This document shows positions 1 to 14,500 of a DNA stretch of 64,000 nucleotides, piece after piece. The notes below the pieces were generated by a model. The model was not told the origin of the DNA and did not search any database. It saw nothing but the letters and a program-made list of their open reading frames with translations. The translations under genes and the position numbers were made by a program. Location of the stretch: positions 2,147,229-2,211,228 of the forward strand of contig SRSI01000028.1 in NCBI GenBank assembly GCA_005656395.1, in the 5' to 3' direction. The DNA is from Strongyloides papillosus (taxonomy: Eukaryota > Nematoda > Chromadorea > Rhabditida > Strongyloididae). Position 1 is the stretch's first letter, and each line of letters opens with the position of its first letter.

Positions 1-963
1 AAACAAAATACATTACCAATTAAAAGATGGGCAATGGCAAATATTCCTGATCTTGTCGAAGGTAATGATCCCTCTGATGCCACTTCACCTCCTAATCCTT
101 CCTGTAAGGTTATTGTCGCAGTTGGATGGGGTGATTTTGACAAAAAAGACGAGAAGAAAATTCAAAAAGACACTTGTAAAGTTGCTGATGATGGCAATTT
201 ATATAATCGTGATGAAAATCGTTGGTCACCAGGAAGTGGTAAAGGTAGTAACTTTGAAACTTTTGGAAGTAATCGTATGTTAAATATTGATTTTTTATTA
301 TTTATGTTATCATCTTTTTTTTTAGATGGCTCTGATTGGAATTTATCAGGGAATCCAAATAATATGTATACCGATATGATAAGAGGATTTCAAGGAAATA
401 ACATGCCAAATCCTTCTGATGGCCATTCATTAAGTTCTACCACTCAGGAGTTACTTAAATTGGCAGTATCTAAAAATCTTATAAATAGAAATCTTTTACC
501 TAAATTCTATGATCCACAATCTACTGTATTATTAAACAACCTCCTTTCATTAATTTCCCAAGCGGTTATGTTGGATGATAAATTGGAAAGTATTAGAAGA
601 CTTGAAATGGGATCAACTAATGACTATGAAATGAAACAAAGACAGAATGCATTGATTGTAGAGATTGCTAAAATTAAAAATGAAATTATTATGGTATCGG
701 AAAATTTGAATAACAGAGCTTTTGGTAATACTTTATCAGTAAATGGTAATCTTCCACCGAATCATTTGGTTAATAATGTCCATAAAGATATCAATCTCGC
801 TGCTTTTACAGATGAATATCTTTTTGAAAATATCTCTTCAACACCAAACTTTCATTTCGATAGTGCCACAGCTGCCGTTAGTCGTTCATTAGCTAATCTT
901 GATATATCTGGTAATGGTGATGAGACTTCAGATCACCTTTTCCATAGTGACGTCTGGAAATAA
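1..963 (+). CDS. GW182/AIN family miRNA-silencing protein, 3' part (5' end outside window)
   Basis: The frame is open from base 1 to the TAA at 961-963, so the ATG at 34 need not be the start. Several short Trp motifs are visible (RWAM, GWGDFD, RWSPG, SDWN, and DVWK at the extreme C-terminus). A block at about 424-720 matches the GW182 middle (M) domain: a helix ending in LINRNLLPKFYDPQSTVLLN, then a heptad-like Gln/Lys/Ile-rich helix. GW182 proteins bind Argonaute and recruit PABP and the CCR4-NOT deadenylase in the cytoplasm to silence mRNAs; nematode members (AIN-1/AIN-2) are short, and no RRM is seen here. Bases 275-325 look like a 51-bp intron (GTATGT donor, TTTTAG acceptor). It removes an odd hydrophobic insert, keeps phase, and has no internal stop. 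Family assignment is from remembered motif patterns; AIN-1 versus AIN-2 cannot be decided. Confidence 0.7.
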   Translation, partial: KQNTLPIKRWAMANIPDLVEGNDPSDATSPPNPSCKVIVAVGWGDFDKKDEKKIQKDTCKVADDGNLYNRDENRWSPGSGKGSNFETFGSNRMLNIDFLLFMLSSFFLDGSDWNLSGNPNNMYTDMIRGFQGNNMPNPSDGHSLSSTTQELLKLAVSKNLINRNLLPKFYDPQSTVLLNNLLSLISQAVMLDDKLESIRRLEMGSTNDYEMKQRQNALIVEIAKIKNEIIMVSENLNNRAFGNTLSVNGNLPPNHLVNNVHKDINLAAFTDEYLFENISSTPNFHFDSATAAVSRSLANLDISGNGDETSDHLFHSDVWK

Positions 964-3900
964 ATCATTAACAATAAATGAAAAAAAATCTCTCCTCATA
1001 TTTGTAGACAATATATGAAAACTACAAAAGTTTATTTTTTTTATTTTGCATTTCTAATATATGGGTTAAAATATGTGCATCTAAAATATACAATAATATT
1101 AGAAAACATTTCAATTTTATTATTAATTGAATTTTAGATTTATTAACAAAAAAGTATGTATTTTAAAACATCTTTCGCAATTTTTATTTTGAAAAGTTTA
1201 CATTTCATTTATTGTGTTACTATTTTTTATATATCAACAACTTACAAAATTCTTTTTGTTTTAAAATAACATATCCATTCTTTCTTAATTAATTATTATA
1301 TAGATAAAAAAATTTTTTCCAATAAATTGTTAAATATTTATAGTGGTGATTAAAATATAATAGTGAAAGTAGAAAATTTATTAATGACATTTTTATTACT
1401 CTAAAAAGTTAGAGAAGATTATAACCTATACATCTTATCATTCTTCCACCTCTCTACTATTTCCAAAACTTTCTGGTATGGTAAGGTGTCTTGATTTACT
1501 GTATCAACTAGTGCAAAAATCAAATGTTTTTTCATCCTTTCTTTACTTTTGAATACTTTTATAAAATTGAATCTGAAATTTTTTGACTTCAAATGATATA
1601 TCATTGATGGTTCTATCAGAATATCAAATTTTTTTTAGGAAAGTTTAACGATAAATTATGTAAAATGTCAATAAATCATTCAAAATAACATCTTTTTTGC
1701 ACTATTCTCTAATTTATATTGTATGCATGTAGACCATTTAATACATATGTACATTTTATAATATAATAGATATTTATAACTAATTTAGGGGGAAATAAAA
1801 TTCAAAGTAATAATGATATTCTACACCATTAAAATTATAAATGCCATTTTATTATATATATTATTATCTTTTAATTTAATATACAGCCTATCATTGCAAT
1901 TATTTCTATTTGAAGTGTTAAATTTTTATAAATAGAATGTAAAAATTTGATGATACATAGGCCCTAATAAAATAATATTATTATATAGTGTTTTTCCTAA
2001 AACAACATCTTTATGAAATTAATAGTATGAATTTATGTTTAAATAGTATGATAATAGTAATTAGATATAATTTTGAAATATATGTTAATTGAAAATTTTT
2101 ATCATACTTTACCTATCACTTTCAAATCCAATGTTAAAAAAAATTGATTCAATATTTTTTTCTGACAATAATATCGCAATAGATTTTTTATTGTTTTATA
2201 AGGTTCCTCAAAAGATGACGCTAGTTTTCAACAGTATATTTTTTATATGCCTGTTGTTTACTTGGATTATATTTACTGTTATTATATATTTCACCTTGTA
2301 GCCATATTAAAGAATATCATTGTAATAAATTTTTGTATTATATTAAATTTGATGGCTTCATTATTCTAAAATTAACGAGATCGAAAATTGATTATTAAAG
2401 CATTTTATAAGATAGCTTTAATATACTGGATTTAAGATGGCGAGAATACTAATGATACATTTACTTTGGATTCATCTAATTCAACGAGCTATACATTGAT
2501 GAAAAAAAAGAGCACTAAAAGGTAGTAGAAATTATATATAATGAGAGAGTCTAATAAGCCAACTAGGATAAGAAGAACTATTATATTATCTTAAATAAAA
2601 AACAATTCAAACGATAAAAATAACACACTTTTGGCTTATATTATAATCTATTGTCAAAAATAGATCTTATGCAACAATTAATGCCTTTAGCTATGAAGCT
2701 CTTTTTCGCCCATCATTCTTTCCAGATTTTTTATCATCAGATGGTCCTTTCTTTAAGAATGTATGATTTTTAAAATTTATCAGTTTCAAACCATAAGTTA
2801 TCTTTGACAGATCTGGCAAACATCGAAATATTATAATTAGTATATTACATTTTTGTTTATCTTTGAAAAAACAATTTAACGTTATCATTGGTCTTGTTTT
2901 ACCACTTGACTAATAAGAAGTAAACTTCTAAATTAATCACAAAAAATTTAATTAATTAATTATTTTACATGCAAAAATGTGACGTAAATATAATATAGCA
3001 TTGGAGAAATATTTTAATGTGATTCTTTTTGTTATCACTAAACTATAATAGTATTAACGATAAACTGTTCTTTAGATGACAATCAATTGCGATAAATAAT
3101 ATTTCTTGATAAAAAATTTCCACACCTGAAATGAACAAAAAAAGATATCAAATTTTTTAGAAATAAAACAATCTAATTATTTTATTTAAGATAATAATTA
3201 GAAACTTTTACGATATAGACAAGAAAATTAGATAAAGCTTTAAAGAAAACCACCAAACATTGTTAGATAAGAAATTCCTTATTGAATGTGTCTCTAAAAT
3301 GAATAAATAAAAAACATTTTTTTAAAAATACAATGTTTAATAGCTTATTATTGTATCAAATATATTTTATGATTATATGATACTTTGTATCTATTATCAC
3401 TATAAAATACTTATATTTAAAATGTTATCTTGTTAATATTTTAAAGATTCTCACGAAAATTAAAATTTTATCATTAAAAATTATTGTTACGTAGGCAATT
3501 TCTAATGATAAAAAGGTTATTAATACTTACAATTTAATCAATGAATAATTTTTGACATCGTTAACAATGTAAAAAGATAATATAAATGAAAAATAACTTA
3601 GACCATCTTTGTTGAATGTTAATATTCAACAGTTTTATAGTTTTTATCATCCAATATTATCCAATTCCTTTGCAAATTATTTCTTCATCAATAAAAAAAA
3701 TAATACTTGGTTGAGTAAAAAAATGATTGCTTTTTAATTAATCTTTCAATTATTCAAAATTTATAATAAATATTTTATAGTATGAAATACGTGTTAGTTT
3801 GTTAAGTAAATATAAAAGTGGCCGAAAAAAAAGTGTGATTTGTCGAAATATTAAAAGTACATTAGGTAAAGGATTACTTAAAAATACGTAATGCGTAGGT

Positions 3901-5566
3901 GATTTAAAATATTACGCAATATTGGCGTGAAATATGGAGAATATGTGAATTGTTTATATACCATGTATCTATAATCAGTTGCTTAATCTTTTAACATATT
4001 ATGAAACTATTAAGTTAGAAAATAATTCCTAAAAATTGTTCAAATGAACTAGAAAATGAAAATAATGCTTAAATTTTTGTGAAACTATATAGTTCATTAT
4101 TATTCCATGACAATGAACAAAGTCTTTTTTCAAAAATTTCACTTTAAAGTCTATAAAGAATAATATATGAAACTTTCCCTCATCCACTCTATCAATTAAA
4201 ACTATCTCCATAAATTTTCTGCTTTATTTAAACATTTTGATTATTTTTTTTTGTTAAAAAGTTTATCATTAATCGGTACACTTTTTAATGACTTTATTAC
4301 TTCTAGAACTTCAGAATTTTCATAATACACGAACAAGCAGTCAAATATGTCGTTAGTGAGGTTTTTTGATTGAAATATTGTTTGTTTTGGTTATTGGAAT
4401 TTGCTTTAACTAATTAAAAGGATTTTAACTTTTTTATCCGTTTATCCGTTAAAAATAATATTCTTAACTAAATATTAAAGAAGACATCAAATTTATTATT
4501 TTAATATTTATATGGGACGAGAGTTTGTTAAAAATTAAGAACGTTGTTAAATACTATTAGAGACTTTTTAGCTGATAAAGTAAATATTATTTAAAGAATA
4601 ATTGTGCCATATTGGCTTTTTAATAATAATTTTTATACATTAATATATATAAAACTTGTAAAATCTGAATGATTACGTTAATAGTATATCATAATTCCTT
4701 TTTATATTATTATCAGTTCTATGTTACAAAAATATAAGATGAACCTCTTAAAATAGATCCGGATTTAAGGATGAATTTTATGAAAAAATGCAAGATAGCA
4801 TTTCAAAGAAGGTTTTAAAATAGTAGTAAGAATCCTTTAAGAGAAGGAAGATAACAGTATTATTGTATCAATTTTTTTCAACAACAACACAGATTCTATA
4901 ATTATTTTTTTATAACGATAATTATTTGATGTAAATAATTAAACATTCATTTATTCCAACATAGATAGCATAACAATATAATACTTATTATCTATTATCA
5001 TACTACAAATTATTTTTCGAAAACAACATAATTAAATATTAAATTTTTCAAATAAAAGTACATTTAATCAACTTTGTTAATATTATCATCGAATTTTTCG
5101 TTCACACACAGTATATATATACATTAAAGAAAACACAGTGAAAATGTTGTTTATATTCCACAAAACATTGAATGTTGGCATAATAAAATAATGTAAAAAA
5201 AATTGATTATAATATGCTTAGTGAATGAAAAAATTACTGTTTATATAAACAATATCTCTTTGAGCATATAGTAGCAAGACTAAAAAATTAAAATGTATTG
5301 TTAAATGACGCAATTTTTTTAATTAACATCAATCCATTCTTTAGAATGATAACAAAATTAACTTCTTGTTTATTATATCAGATTCAAATATATATAAAGT
5401 ACAAAATTGGCTATTTAAAAGAAATTATTTTTGGATGAATTAGAATTTCATGATGGTATTATGTATTCCTCATTTGACATCAAAAAACTTGAGTGAAATG
5501 ACAAAAATTATTGAGAACAGTTAATGGTAATAAAGTGTACATATATATAAAACGTTTAACCTTTTT
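964..5566. other. AT-rich intergenic region with a few coding-like scraps
   Basis: This 4.6-kb stretch lies between the GW182-like gene and the 3' end of the K+ channel gene. It is mostly AT-rich sequence with short runs and no intact gene I can support. Three short pieces look more like protein than the rest: a minus-strand frame at about 1419-1640 (ending in ERWKNDKMYRL), a plus-strand frame at about 2436-2525 (ending in LMKKKSTKR) and a minus-strand frame at about 2691-2820 (ending in DDKKSGKNDGRKRAS). They do not join into one gene. A further minus frame begins MEIVLIDRVDEGKF at 4211. They may be gene relics or chance. Confidence 0.5.
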
Positions 5567-8500
5567 TTAAAGATATGCAGGTTGTTCTGGTCTTAAAGCC
5601 ACCAATCGTCTAAAATATTCATTGTCTCTAAAGAAGTCTGATTGAAAACTGTTGTGGCGTATTGTATTCATTTGCGAGGTCGTCTCATCGATAAATCTCA
5701 TCTTCATCAATAAATCATGTGGTTCAAATGGTCTATCTCTTAATTCATTATCTAAGAAATCCCTTACATCACTCCATGTAACTTTACCACCTTTCTTTTT
5801 TCTCATAGCACCTAATAATGCCACAATTTCCCTTAACTCTTCACTCATGCCTAAAAATCTCTTAGCTCTACCAAAGTAATGAATTCTGGTAAAGTATGCT
5901 TTAAGATGAGTTGATGCTAAATCTACACACATAGTTACAACTGAAAGACCAACTATTACGAAGGCCACAATCAATGACAAAAAGAGGTAGTCTTTCACAA
6001 CAATATCACCCAACCCAACTGTGACAATTAAATTAAAACCAAAATGAAAGGCATGTATGAAGGACCATGTTCGTTCCCAATTAATAAACATTGCTGATCC
6101 CATTGAACAGTATAAACATATACAACCAACATAAGCACCTATAGGAAACCATAACTTTTCCTCAGCACCGTCTATTCCTAACATTTCTAATGTATCTAGA
6201 TTACCATTAGCTTCTTGTAACGATTTCCTCCTAATATACCTCTTGCGACAAAATATTTTTTGAAAGTGATGCTACAATTTTTTATAATTAACAATATATA
6301 TATATCAATAAAATATACCTTGATTTGCCTAGTTATTCGATTCCAATTATTAACAAATTTTAGTAACGTTTCAGAAAGAAATTTACCAATATCTGCTGCT
6401 GTTATAAACATTAATGGTATCCCAACTAAAGCAAATACTACAGCAAAAACTTTTCCAACATCTGTATCAACAGAAACCTCACCATATCCACAAGTAGTTA
6501 GAACAGTTAATACATATAAAAGAGCTGTTGGAAATGTCCATTTATTATGCATATTATCAAGATTATCTGGTTGTAAAAGTTCTTTTCTTATTGGTCTCCT
6601 ATCATCAACTAACTCTGAAACTGATACCATATATTCGCTAAAAAAATGTTACCATAAAAAATAGATATTAAAAAAAGGTAAGATAAAAAAATAAAACTAC
6701 CGAAATTGTGAGGACCATTCTTCATGATCAATACTTCTAATACCATTTTGTACATCATTTAAAGTTAACCAACTATGTGATGTAAAATTTGTCATTAAAT
6801 TAGTTAACCTAACGAGTTTTCTAGATCTTGCCATTAATTCTGTCCTCGTTTCCAGTAACATCAATATCCATGCTCCAAAACATAGGTATCCCACTAGAAC
6901 TGATACCAAGATGACATGTGGTATTAATATTTTGATGTACTGAAACATTTTCAATGATAATTATAATGATAAATTATAAAATTATTTCGTTTTTTATTTA
7001 ATCTTTTATATACTCAACAATTCATTATCATCACTTAATTATTCACCCACTCTTTATCTCTTTTCATTTGCATATCCCTTTTATTATAATAAATTATTCT
7101 ATCGTTGATGGAGAAAAAGATCTTTTAATACAACTATGTATCTTAAAAATCCTAAATCCACTTATTTTTACTATCAAAACTGTAAGTTATGCATATGGAT
7201 TATACACTCCCTCTCCCAAAATATCTTCAAAAAGATTAATTTAACAACAAAAAAGAAAAAGATGACGCTTATGTTGTTGAGAGTAAATAATTGTTACTAT
7301 AAATTTGTATAAAAAATTATTTTCTATCAAAAATTATCTTAACAACAAATTCTACTTTATTAAAAAATATGGGTTTTTGTAATATAATGTACATATAACA
7401 TATTTAGATGACAAATTGGTCTTAAGATAAAAATAGACCTTTACCGTTACAATTATGTAACGACTTCGATCTCCATCAAAATGTTAGTATTATATCCCAT
7501 GAGGAATGGTCAGTGTGTCTGCAGGAGGGGATATTTGTAAGAAGATGATTTATTTGATAAATATAATGCTTAAAATTTTAAAATATTGTTTTGCCTGTAA
7601 CAAAAAAAATCTCATCTTTTGAATAACATTTTCACATTCCAAACTATAGTATTATAGTAATTTGAGACAATACAATATTAAAAAATTACTTAAACTATCT
7701 TATCTCTCTTACACTTATTAAAATTTATTAAATTCTCCACCAAAAACTTATAATTTTAAAAAGCTCCCTAATTGCTAACAATTTTGCTTCTATAATAGTA
7801 AAACAATAGTAAAAAGGACATAAATATAAAAGAGAAAAATTTAAGAAAAGTATCATAAATATGATTATAAATAATATATTCTATTATTATCATAAAAATA
7901 TCCAACAAAAGATTCCTTCAAAAATATACTACAATTGGTTTAGGGAAAATGTAAAAATAATGATGGGAAAAGACTTAATTTATGTGATAGAAATTATAAT
8001 TTTAAGTAGATATTAAAAGAATAATAAAAATTTTAACAATTATATAACAAACAACTTACTTTAACTGTTTGTTGTGGACATGTCAATGGTTCCTTTCCTT
8101 CACCATCATCCTTCAATGTATCTGTTATTATTGTTGCTCCATCATCATCTATTAAACCTGCCTGCGAAGTTAATGGAATCCCATCCCATCTTCCACCAAC
8201 ATGATCTTAAAAAAAATAGTAAAAATAAATATAAGAGAAAAATAATTTTTTTGTCCTTGATAACTGTTATAGAAGAATAAAATTTTTTAGTGATAAAAAA
8301 TATATCCATAACGGAATTTATTATTTTTTATAAGGTACCTATAACTATTCGTCCATCCTCTTGAATTGAAATAGTTGGTCTTCTTAAATATATAGATTTC
8401 CCAACTTTACTTAATCTTCTATGTTCATATTCCCTAGAAATGATAGATTCAGGTGGTGTTAAGACACCACCATCATCAACATTATGAACTAATTGAAGAT

Positions 8501-11500
8501 ATGAGGTAGGATGTGAAATTGTACCATGACGTCTAACAGTTACATTATTATTAATTGTAGTATTATTATTAAGTCCTCCCGTCTCAAGTTGAACATCCTG
8601 TGAATGAGCTCTTTGTGTTGATGTGGAGTCAAGTGCAAATGGTAATACAGCTACAGATGCTGCTATGAATGGTGCATTTTCAATACCACGATCACGTCGA
8701 AGGTGTGATGATGTTGTTTCCTCAACTATATTAACAACTGGATCATCAATATTGAGACGCCTACATATTGATACCCTTTCTGGTTGATGGTGAATTGTTG
8801 TTGGACTTCTAGGTGGATGCTCAAGTGCCTCTCTAACTACGGGTGGTATTTCACGTAATTGTGATGGAAATATTGTAGGTCTCCTTATAATAGTAGTTTT
8901 GGGATGAGGCGAATAAAAAAACATGATATATGGGTTGAAATGTTAGAAAAATATAGATGAAGAAATAATTTTAGATAATTTTTTTGTTTTCAATAAAAAT
9001 TAAACTATTATTCTTTAAACAAGACCACCAAATTGTTTATAAAATTTGAGCATCTCTTTTTGTCGTTTAATAATAATTATTTTGTCAAGCCTATTAAAAT
9101 GGCTCATAAGTAAGTTATTGAAAATATAATTACAATAAAAAAATTGAATATAACTTATCAAGAGTAAAAATTTAGTTGACCAAAAATTTTTATAATTTTT
9201 ATCAACAAAGATTGTTAAGAAACAATAAATAATATTACTCCTCCTTTTTTTAGTGTCAAATTTTTGTAGTTAGAACAGTGCTATATAATATGGTTATAAT
9301 AAAAGTTCAACACAAATATCTTTTTTGTTTGTAAGTAATAATAAAAAAATCTGATGAAAAAGAATACACAGGATATGTTCTATTAAAACTAATATTTTTC
9401 ATATACATAGATATGGAAGTGTCAAAATTGAAAGTGATGCAATTGTATTCTCAACTTTATCAGTTAGACTTTTTATCTCTTTAACGCTACCATACATAAT
9501 ATTTTACATGGCGTTAAACTTTTTCCAAAATTGACAAAAAGGCAAAACCAAAATTTGGAGGAGTTTTATCATATCAAAGATATAACAATAATTTTAAAAT
9601 ATCTTTTTATATTTATAGAATATGTATATATATTGTGTTATGTACCACTAAATAACCAATTCAAAAATATAAATATATATAGATATAAGTATATATATAC
9701 GCACAGTCATTTTGCCAACCAAATCTTAAAAGACTTTTAAGATTTCTGTTAAAAAAATGTCACATTACTAAGTAACATCAACACCACAAGTTGAAGGATA
9801 AGTAAAGAAATATTCAAAGTTACACATTCTTAATATATGATAAACATAAAAATACTTGAAGCTGTCAAAAAATTACTCATCCAACATCTCGTCTCATAGA
9901 TATTAACTTTAAACTTAATCTAAACTTTTATCAATTAAAAAAATATTTATTATTTTTATAAACAAAAAAGTCCTTTAGCTTTCGCCGAAAATAGAGTGTT
10001 CTCCTAATAAAGTGCAATCAAGATGCTTTTTTTTTACAATTAATCATTAGTATATTAATGATAAACTAAAGTCAATAAATCACTTTGATTGATAGCTAAA
10101 AAAGTCCAAATACCATAGTAGATACAATATGATATTTTTTTTATTAAAAGAGTACAAGAGAAAGTAGTAAAGTAAGGAATTATAAAAAAAAGCTAAACAA
10201 AGGAAATCAAATATTTTACCTGGATGATTTAGTTGGAAGGATGATTTTGAAGTACTTATACCAGCAGTACTTCTAATTAAACCCGCTGTTTTAAATAAAG
10301 CAACAGCAGGACTGTAATCTTCACCTCGTATAGATTGTGTAAAAATCATATCATCAATCTCAGGTACCTGTTGTTGATATCTAAATGATGAATGGTGCCT
10401 GGAAATTTTTCTTCTCCCACGTAAAGTAGTAGAGTTACCAAAAATTTCAGGAGTAGATTTTCTCTTATAGGTATGGCAAGAATTTTTAAAATAATTAATA
10501 TTACCAATATTTGAAGAGTCAAACGGTAGAATTATATTATTATTAGAAGGCCCAAAAAGTGCATTTAAATTGATTGAACTAGTGGTATTAGTTAATGCTG
10601 CTTGTTGCTCTCTTTGTTGTTGCCTATAGAATCGGTAAAACATATTGCGGAAGATCAAATTATATATTAACTTGAATAATAATAACCCAAATGTAACATA
10701 AAAATATCGCTATTGTCTTTTTGGGGCAAAAGCTTTTATTTTATGTGTTTTATAAATTTTAAGGTTACCACTAAATAAATACAAATATGTTTTTTTTTGA
10801 TGAATAAATAATCAAAAAATTGTAACGTTTATTGGATTGTGGATGATACAAACAAACTGGTGCATATATTAACTTGGGTTTTATATCTTTGATATCTTAT
10901 TTTGATGAGAAAATTTTTATGTGGTATGGGAAGTAATTATAGAATATATTTAGAAATTCAACTTATAACTAACCAGAATCTTAGAAATTAGCGTGTCAAA
11001 ACATAGTGTAGGAAATAATAAAGTCAAAGTAACAGTTTTCGGCTTCTTTTTACTCATTTTTATACTATTCAAAAATTAGGAAGCCATTTACAATAGGATA
11101 TTATATGAAGAGATAGTATTTTAAAAATATATCAACGTTCTTTTATAAAATATATATGGGAGAAGAAGATAATATATATATTTGGGTGAATATAATGAAA
11201 ATGAGCTATTATTTTAAACAAAAGATGTTGATATATATATCCAACTAAGATATACTGGAATTAGTTTATAGTGTATTTTAACCATATTATTATTAGTAAG
11301 TCCAAAAATTTGTTATTTAAAATTAAATAAATATTGTATGTAAATGTTAAAAAAATAACATTTCCTTGTCATTTCTCTTTTTTAAACAATAAATTATTTA
11401 TTTTTGCTAAAAGACAATTGTCTCTTATTTTATCTCACCTTTTTGCGAAAGTTTTGAAAAGTCTCTTGTTGATGATTGAGTTATTTTTCTGGATACTGTA

Positions 11501-14500
11501 CCAGAAATAGTATGAATACCAAAATAAGTATCATCATATGGAGTACTACCACATTTTTCCCAAATATTCCTAATAAAATTATCAGACTTTACATATAACA
11601 TTCTATCTAAATAGAAAAGAAGTAAAGAATATTTTATATGAATACCTCAATAGTATAAATAAAATCAAAACTAATTCTTACTCCTAACTATTTATATATT
11701 TCTTTAACTATATACCAAAAAAGAGACTATTATTATAGTATTAAGAACCTTATTAAAATGCAATTTTTCATAACCATCTAACATGTTAAGCACTTTCTAC
11801 TTAAAATTAGTATAAAATGGTAATAATTAAAATTATGTCTAACGGAGGTCCTTTAAAAAGGAATATTACAGTTAAGAATAACAAGTATAATTTTCTCAGC
11901 ATGATGAAAAATTTAGAATATTTTGTTAAAAATAACATAATAAAAATGTCTCTCCAAAATAAGGTAATCCCATTAACTTTTGTCCTTTAAAGTACATCTA
12001 TATCATTATTATCTTACATTATCTAAAATAATTCAAAAAAAACTAATTAAAAATTTAATATTAACTAATGGGAACATGAAAACATCTGTATGAAATTAAA
12101 ATTTTATAGAAAAATGTAACTATAATTAGAAAAAAATGTTTTATATATTTGGGCTGAGTCTAAGATTTAATAACCCATTCACATGGATTCTTAATTACTT
12201 TGTTTTTTGTTGTTTTTTTTTAACTTGATCTGAGTAAATTTTATTTTTTACTATGAATATTTACAACATACTCATATTCTTGTACTCCTTACATATTTCT
12301 TCCTCTCAAAAAAAACGAAAGATAGATTAATAAAATTTTTTGATGAAATGACTTCAAATATAAAAACTAGTTAATATCTTTATAATATATGTTAGAAAAA
12401 ATTTCATTTATATCAAAATTGAAATTAAAATTAATGACTATCACCAAAAGGAGGTTATAAAAATTTTTAATGTCCTATGAGATATATCAAACCATGGTAC
12501 ACATACATAAAAACATTAATTAAATTTTGTAAAAAATAATGTCCATACATTTATTTAGTATTATAAAAATTTGTAAACTCACAATTATCCTGGAGGATTG
12601 CTGCAAATCGAGGATCTTTTAAATAATGATAGGGTAAATTGGCACACCTATATAAAGCTAATGATAGTGCTTGTTGATTTTCATGATTCATTAGTGTTTG
12701 ACAATGTGATGGAAAGTTAGAATAATGTTCATGTCGACGATATTGTTGTTGTGGTTTTGTCATTATACACCGATTCTGGAAAAAACACTATTTTTTACCA
12801 AATTCCACGAATATTCATGATTTTAAATATGATATTTGTAATGTTATTAATGGATAGATACTTTTAGTAGGATAAAAAAAGTCAAAATAATTATTATTCA
12901 AATAGTAGGATAAAAGGATTTAAAAATATATGGAAATAAATAAATCATATAATAATTTATCATGACTGATACTACTACTCTTTTTTTTTACATAATTCAG
13001 TTCTACATCTCATCAAAGAGATGAAAATTTTTTAAAAAAAAAGTTCTTTCTTAAAAATAATAAATATTAAAAAATAAGAAGAAAATATTATTGTATTTAA
13101 AAACTTAGTAAATCATCTTTCCTTTTTTATAATCCTTCTAAAAATTAACTTTTTTAGAAGACAGAATCTTAATAAAATATAAACTTATGAATGCATGTCT
13201 TTATCAAAATGATAAAATATTTGTACTTTCAATTGTTAAAGTAAATAAATATTACGAATAAAAATAATTTCATTTCAAATGTTCATTCTAAAAATATCCA
13301 TATACATAAAAATATAATATATTTAATACTTCTATGGATATGCCGTTATAGTGATTGATGGTGGACACATTAAAAAATCATTAAACTGCTACAAGCGTAT
13401 TACTATATCTTTCAAACGTAATGAAGCATTAACTCGTAATCTTTATAAATTTTATATATGGAAAATGCGTAATGAAGGAAATGGATAAGAAAATTGATAA
13501 AAGTGACTCACAGTGATAATCATAAAACCGTAATTTTATGCTTTTTAAACTTATAACATAAGTTAACAATTAATTAAATAGATGGTGGTTGGTGAGAATA
13601 TATATTTATATAATTGAAAAAGTTAATGAATTTAATGAAAAAATACATATTAAATTGTTATATGTGACAAAGAAAGAACAAAAATACACATGGTTGAAAT
13701 GAAATATTATATGGACAATTCCATTTTTATTATATATTTCAATTGTATGAATTTTGATAAAGCAAAACTTTTCAATTAAACTTACTTTTAAATGTTACAC
13801 TACTTTTGTGAATTGAAGCAATTGTTGAATGTTTATGAGTTGTGGTTGGAATAACTGAATATTTATGAATTGGTACATTTACAGAATATTTTTTTCCATA
13901 ATCTTTTCCTTGATACATTAAATTTTCATTACCACTATTTCCATAAAAGATTGAAGGCGATCTACCGTCACTAATTCGTAATTGACATCCTGGTGTACTG
14001 AATTTCCTAGGGTTCTCTAAGTAAACGTAAGAAGGTATAGATATGGAAACATTATGTTTATAATGCTCAGTCATTAAATGAGCCGATACTGATTGTAACA
14101 TTTTTATTTTTCTTAGTTTTTTTTATATTTCCTATATTTTTTTTACTATTAAAAATATTATATTCACTCAATATTTGTATAATTATATATTTTTGAGATT
14201 TATAAATATTCATAAATATTATTTATATTCTTCTTAAATATTTAAAAGTTTTACAGTAGACAAAGTTATTAAATATTATTCCTCCAATTTTAGTATAAAA
14301 TTCTAATAAAAAAATAACTCTATTTTAAAATATATTTATGCAAAATATATTTATGAAAATAAAATATTTTATTAAAATATATATATATATAATATTTCTA
14401 GAATTAGAAACAATTAAAAGTATTACTTTTATAGAAGAAAATTGAAATACCAAAATATATATATCAAAGTTATTTTTTTATCTTTATCTAAGAAATGTTA

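Noticed and set aside
2089..2301. 70-codon hydrophobic frame
   Set aside because: Phe/Ile/Leu runs as expected from T-rich DNA; the apparent start is TTG.
6260..6664. Plus-strand frame of 134 codons
   Set aside because: Antisense of the K+ channel pore exon, which has clear channel motifs.
8074..8280. Plus-strand frame of 68 codons rich in His and Leu
   Set aside because: It is the antisense shadow of the K+ channel common exon at 8060-8205.
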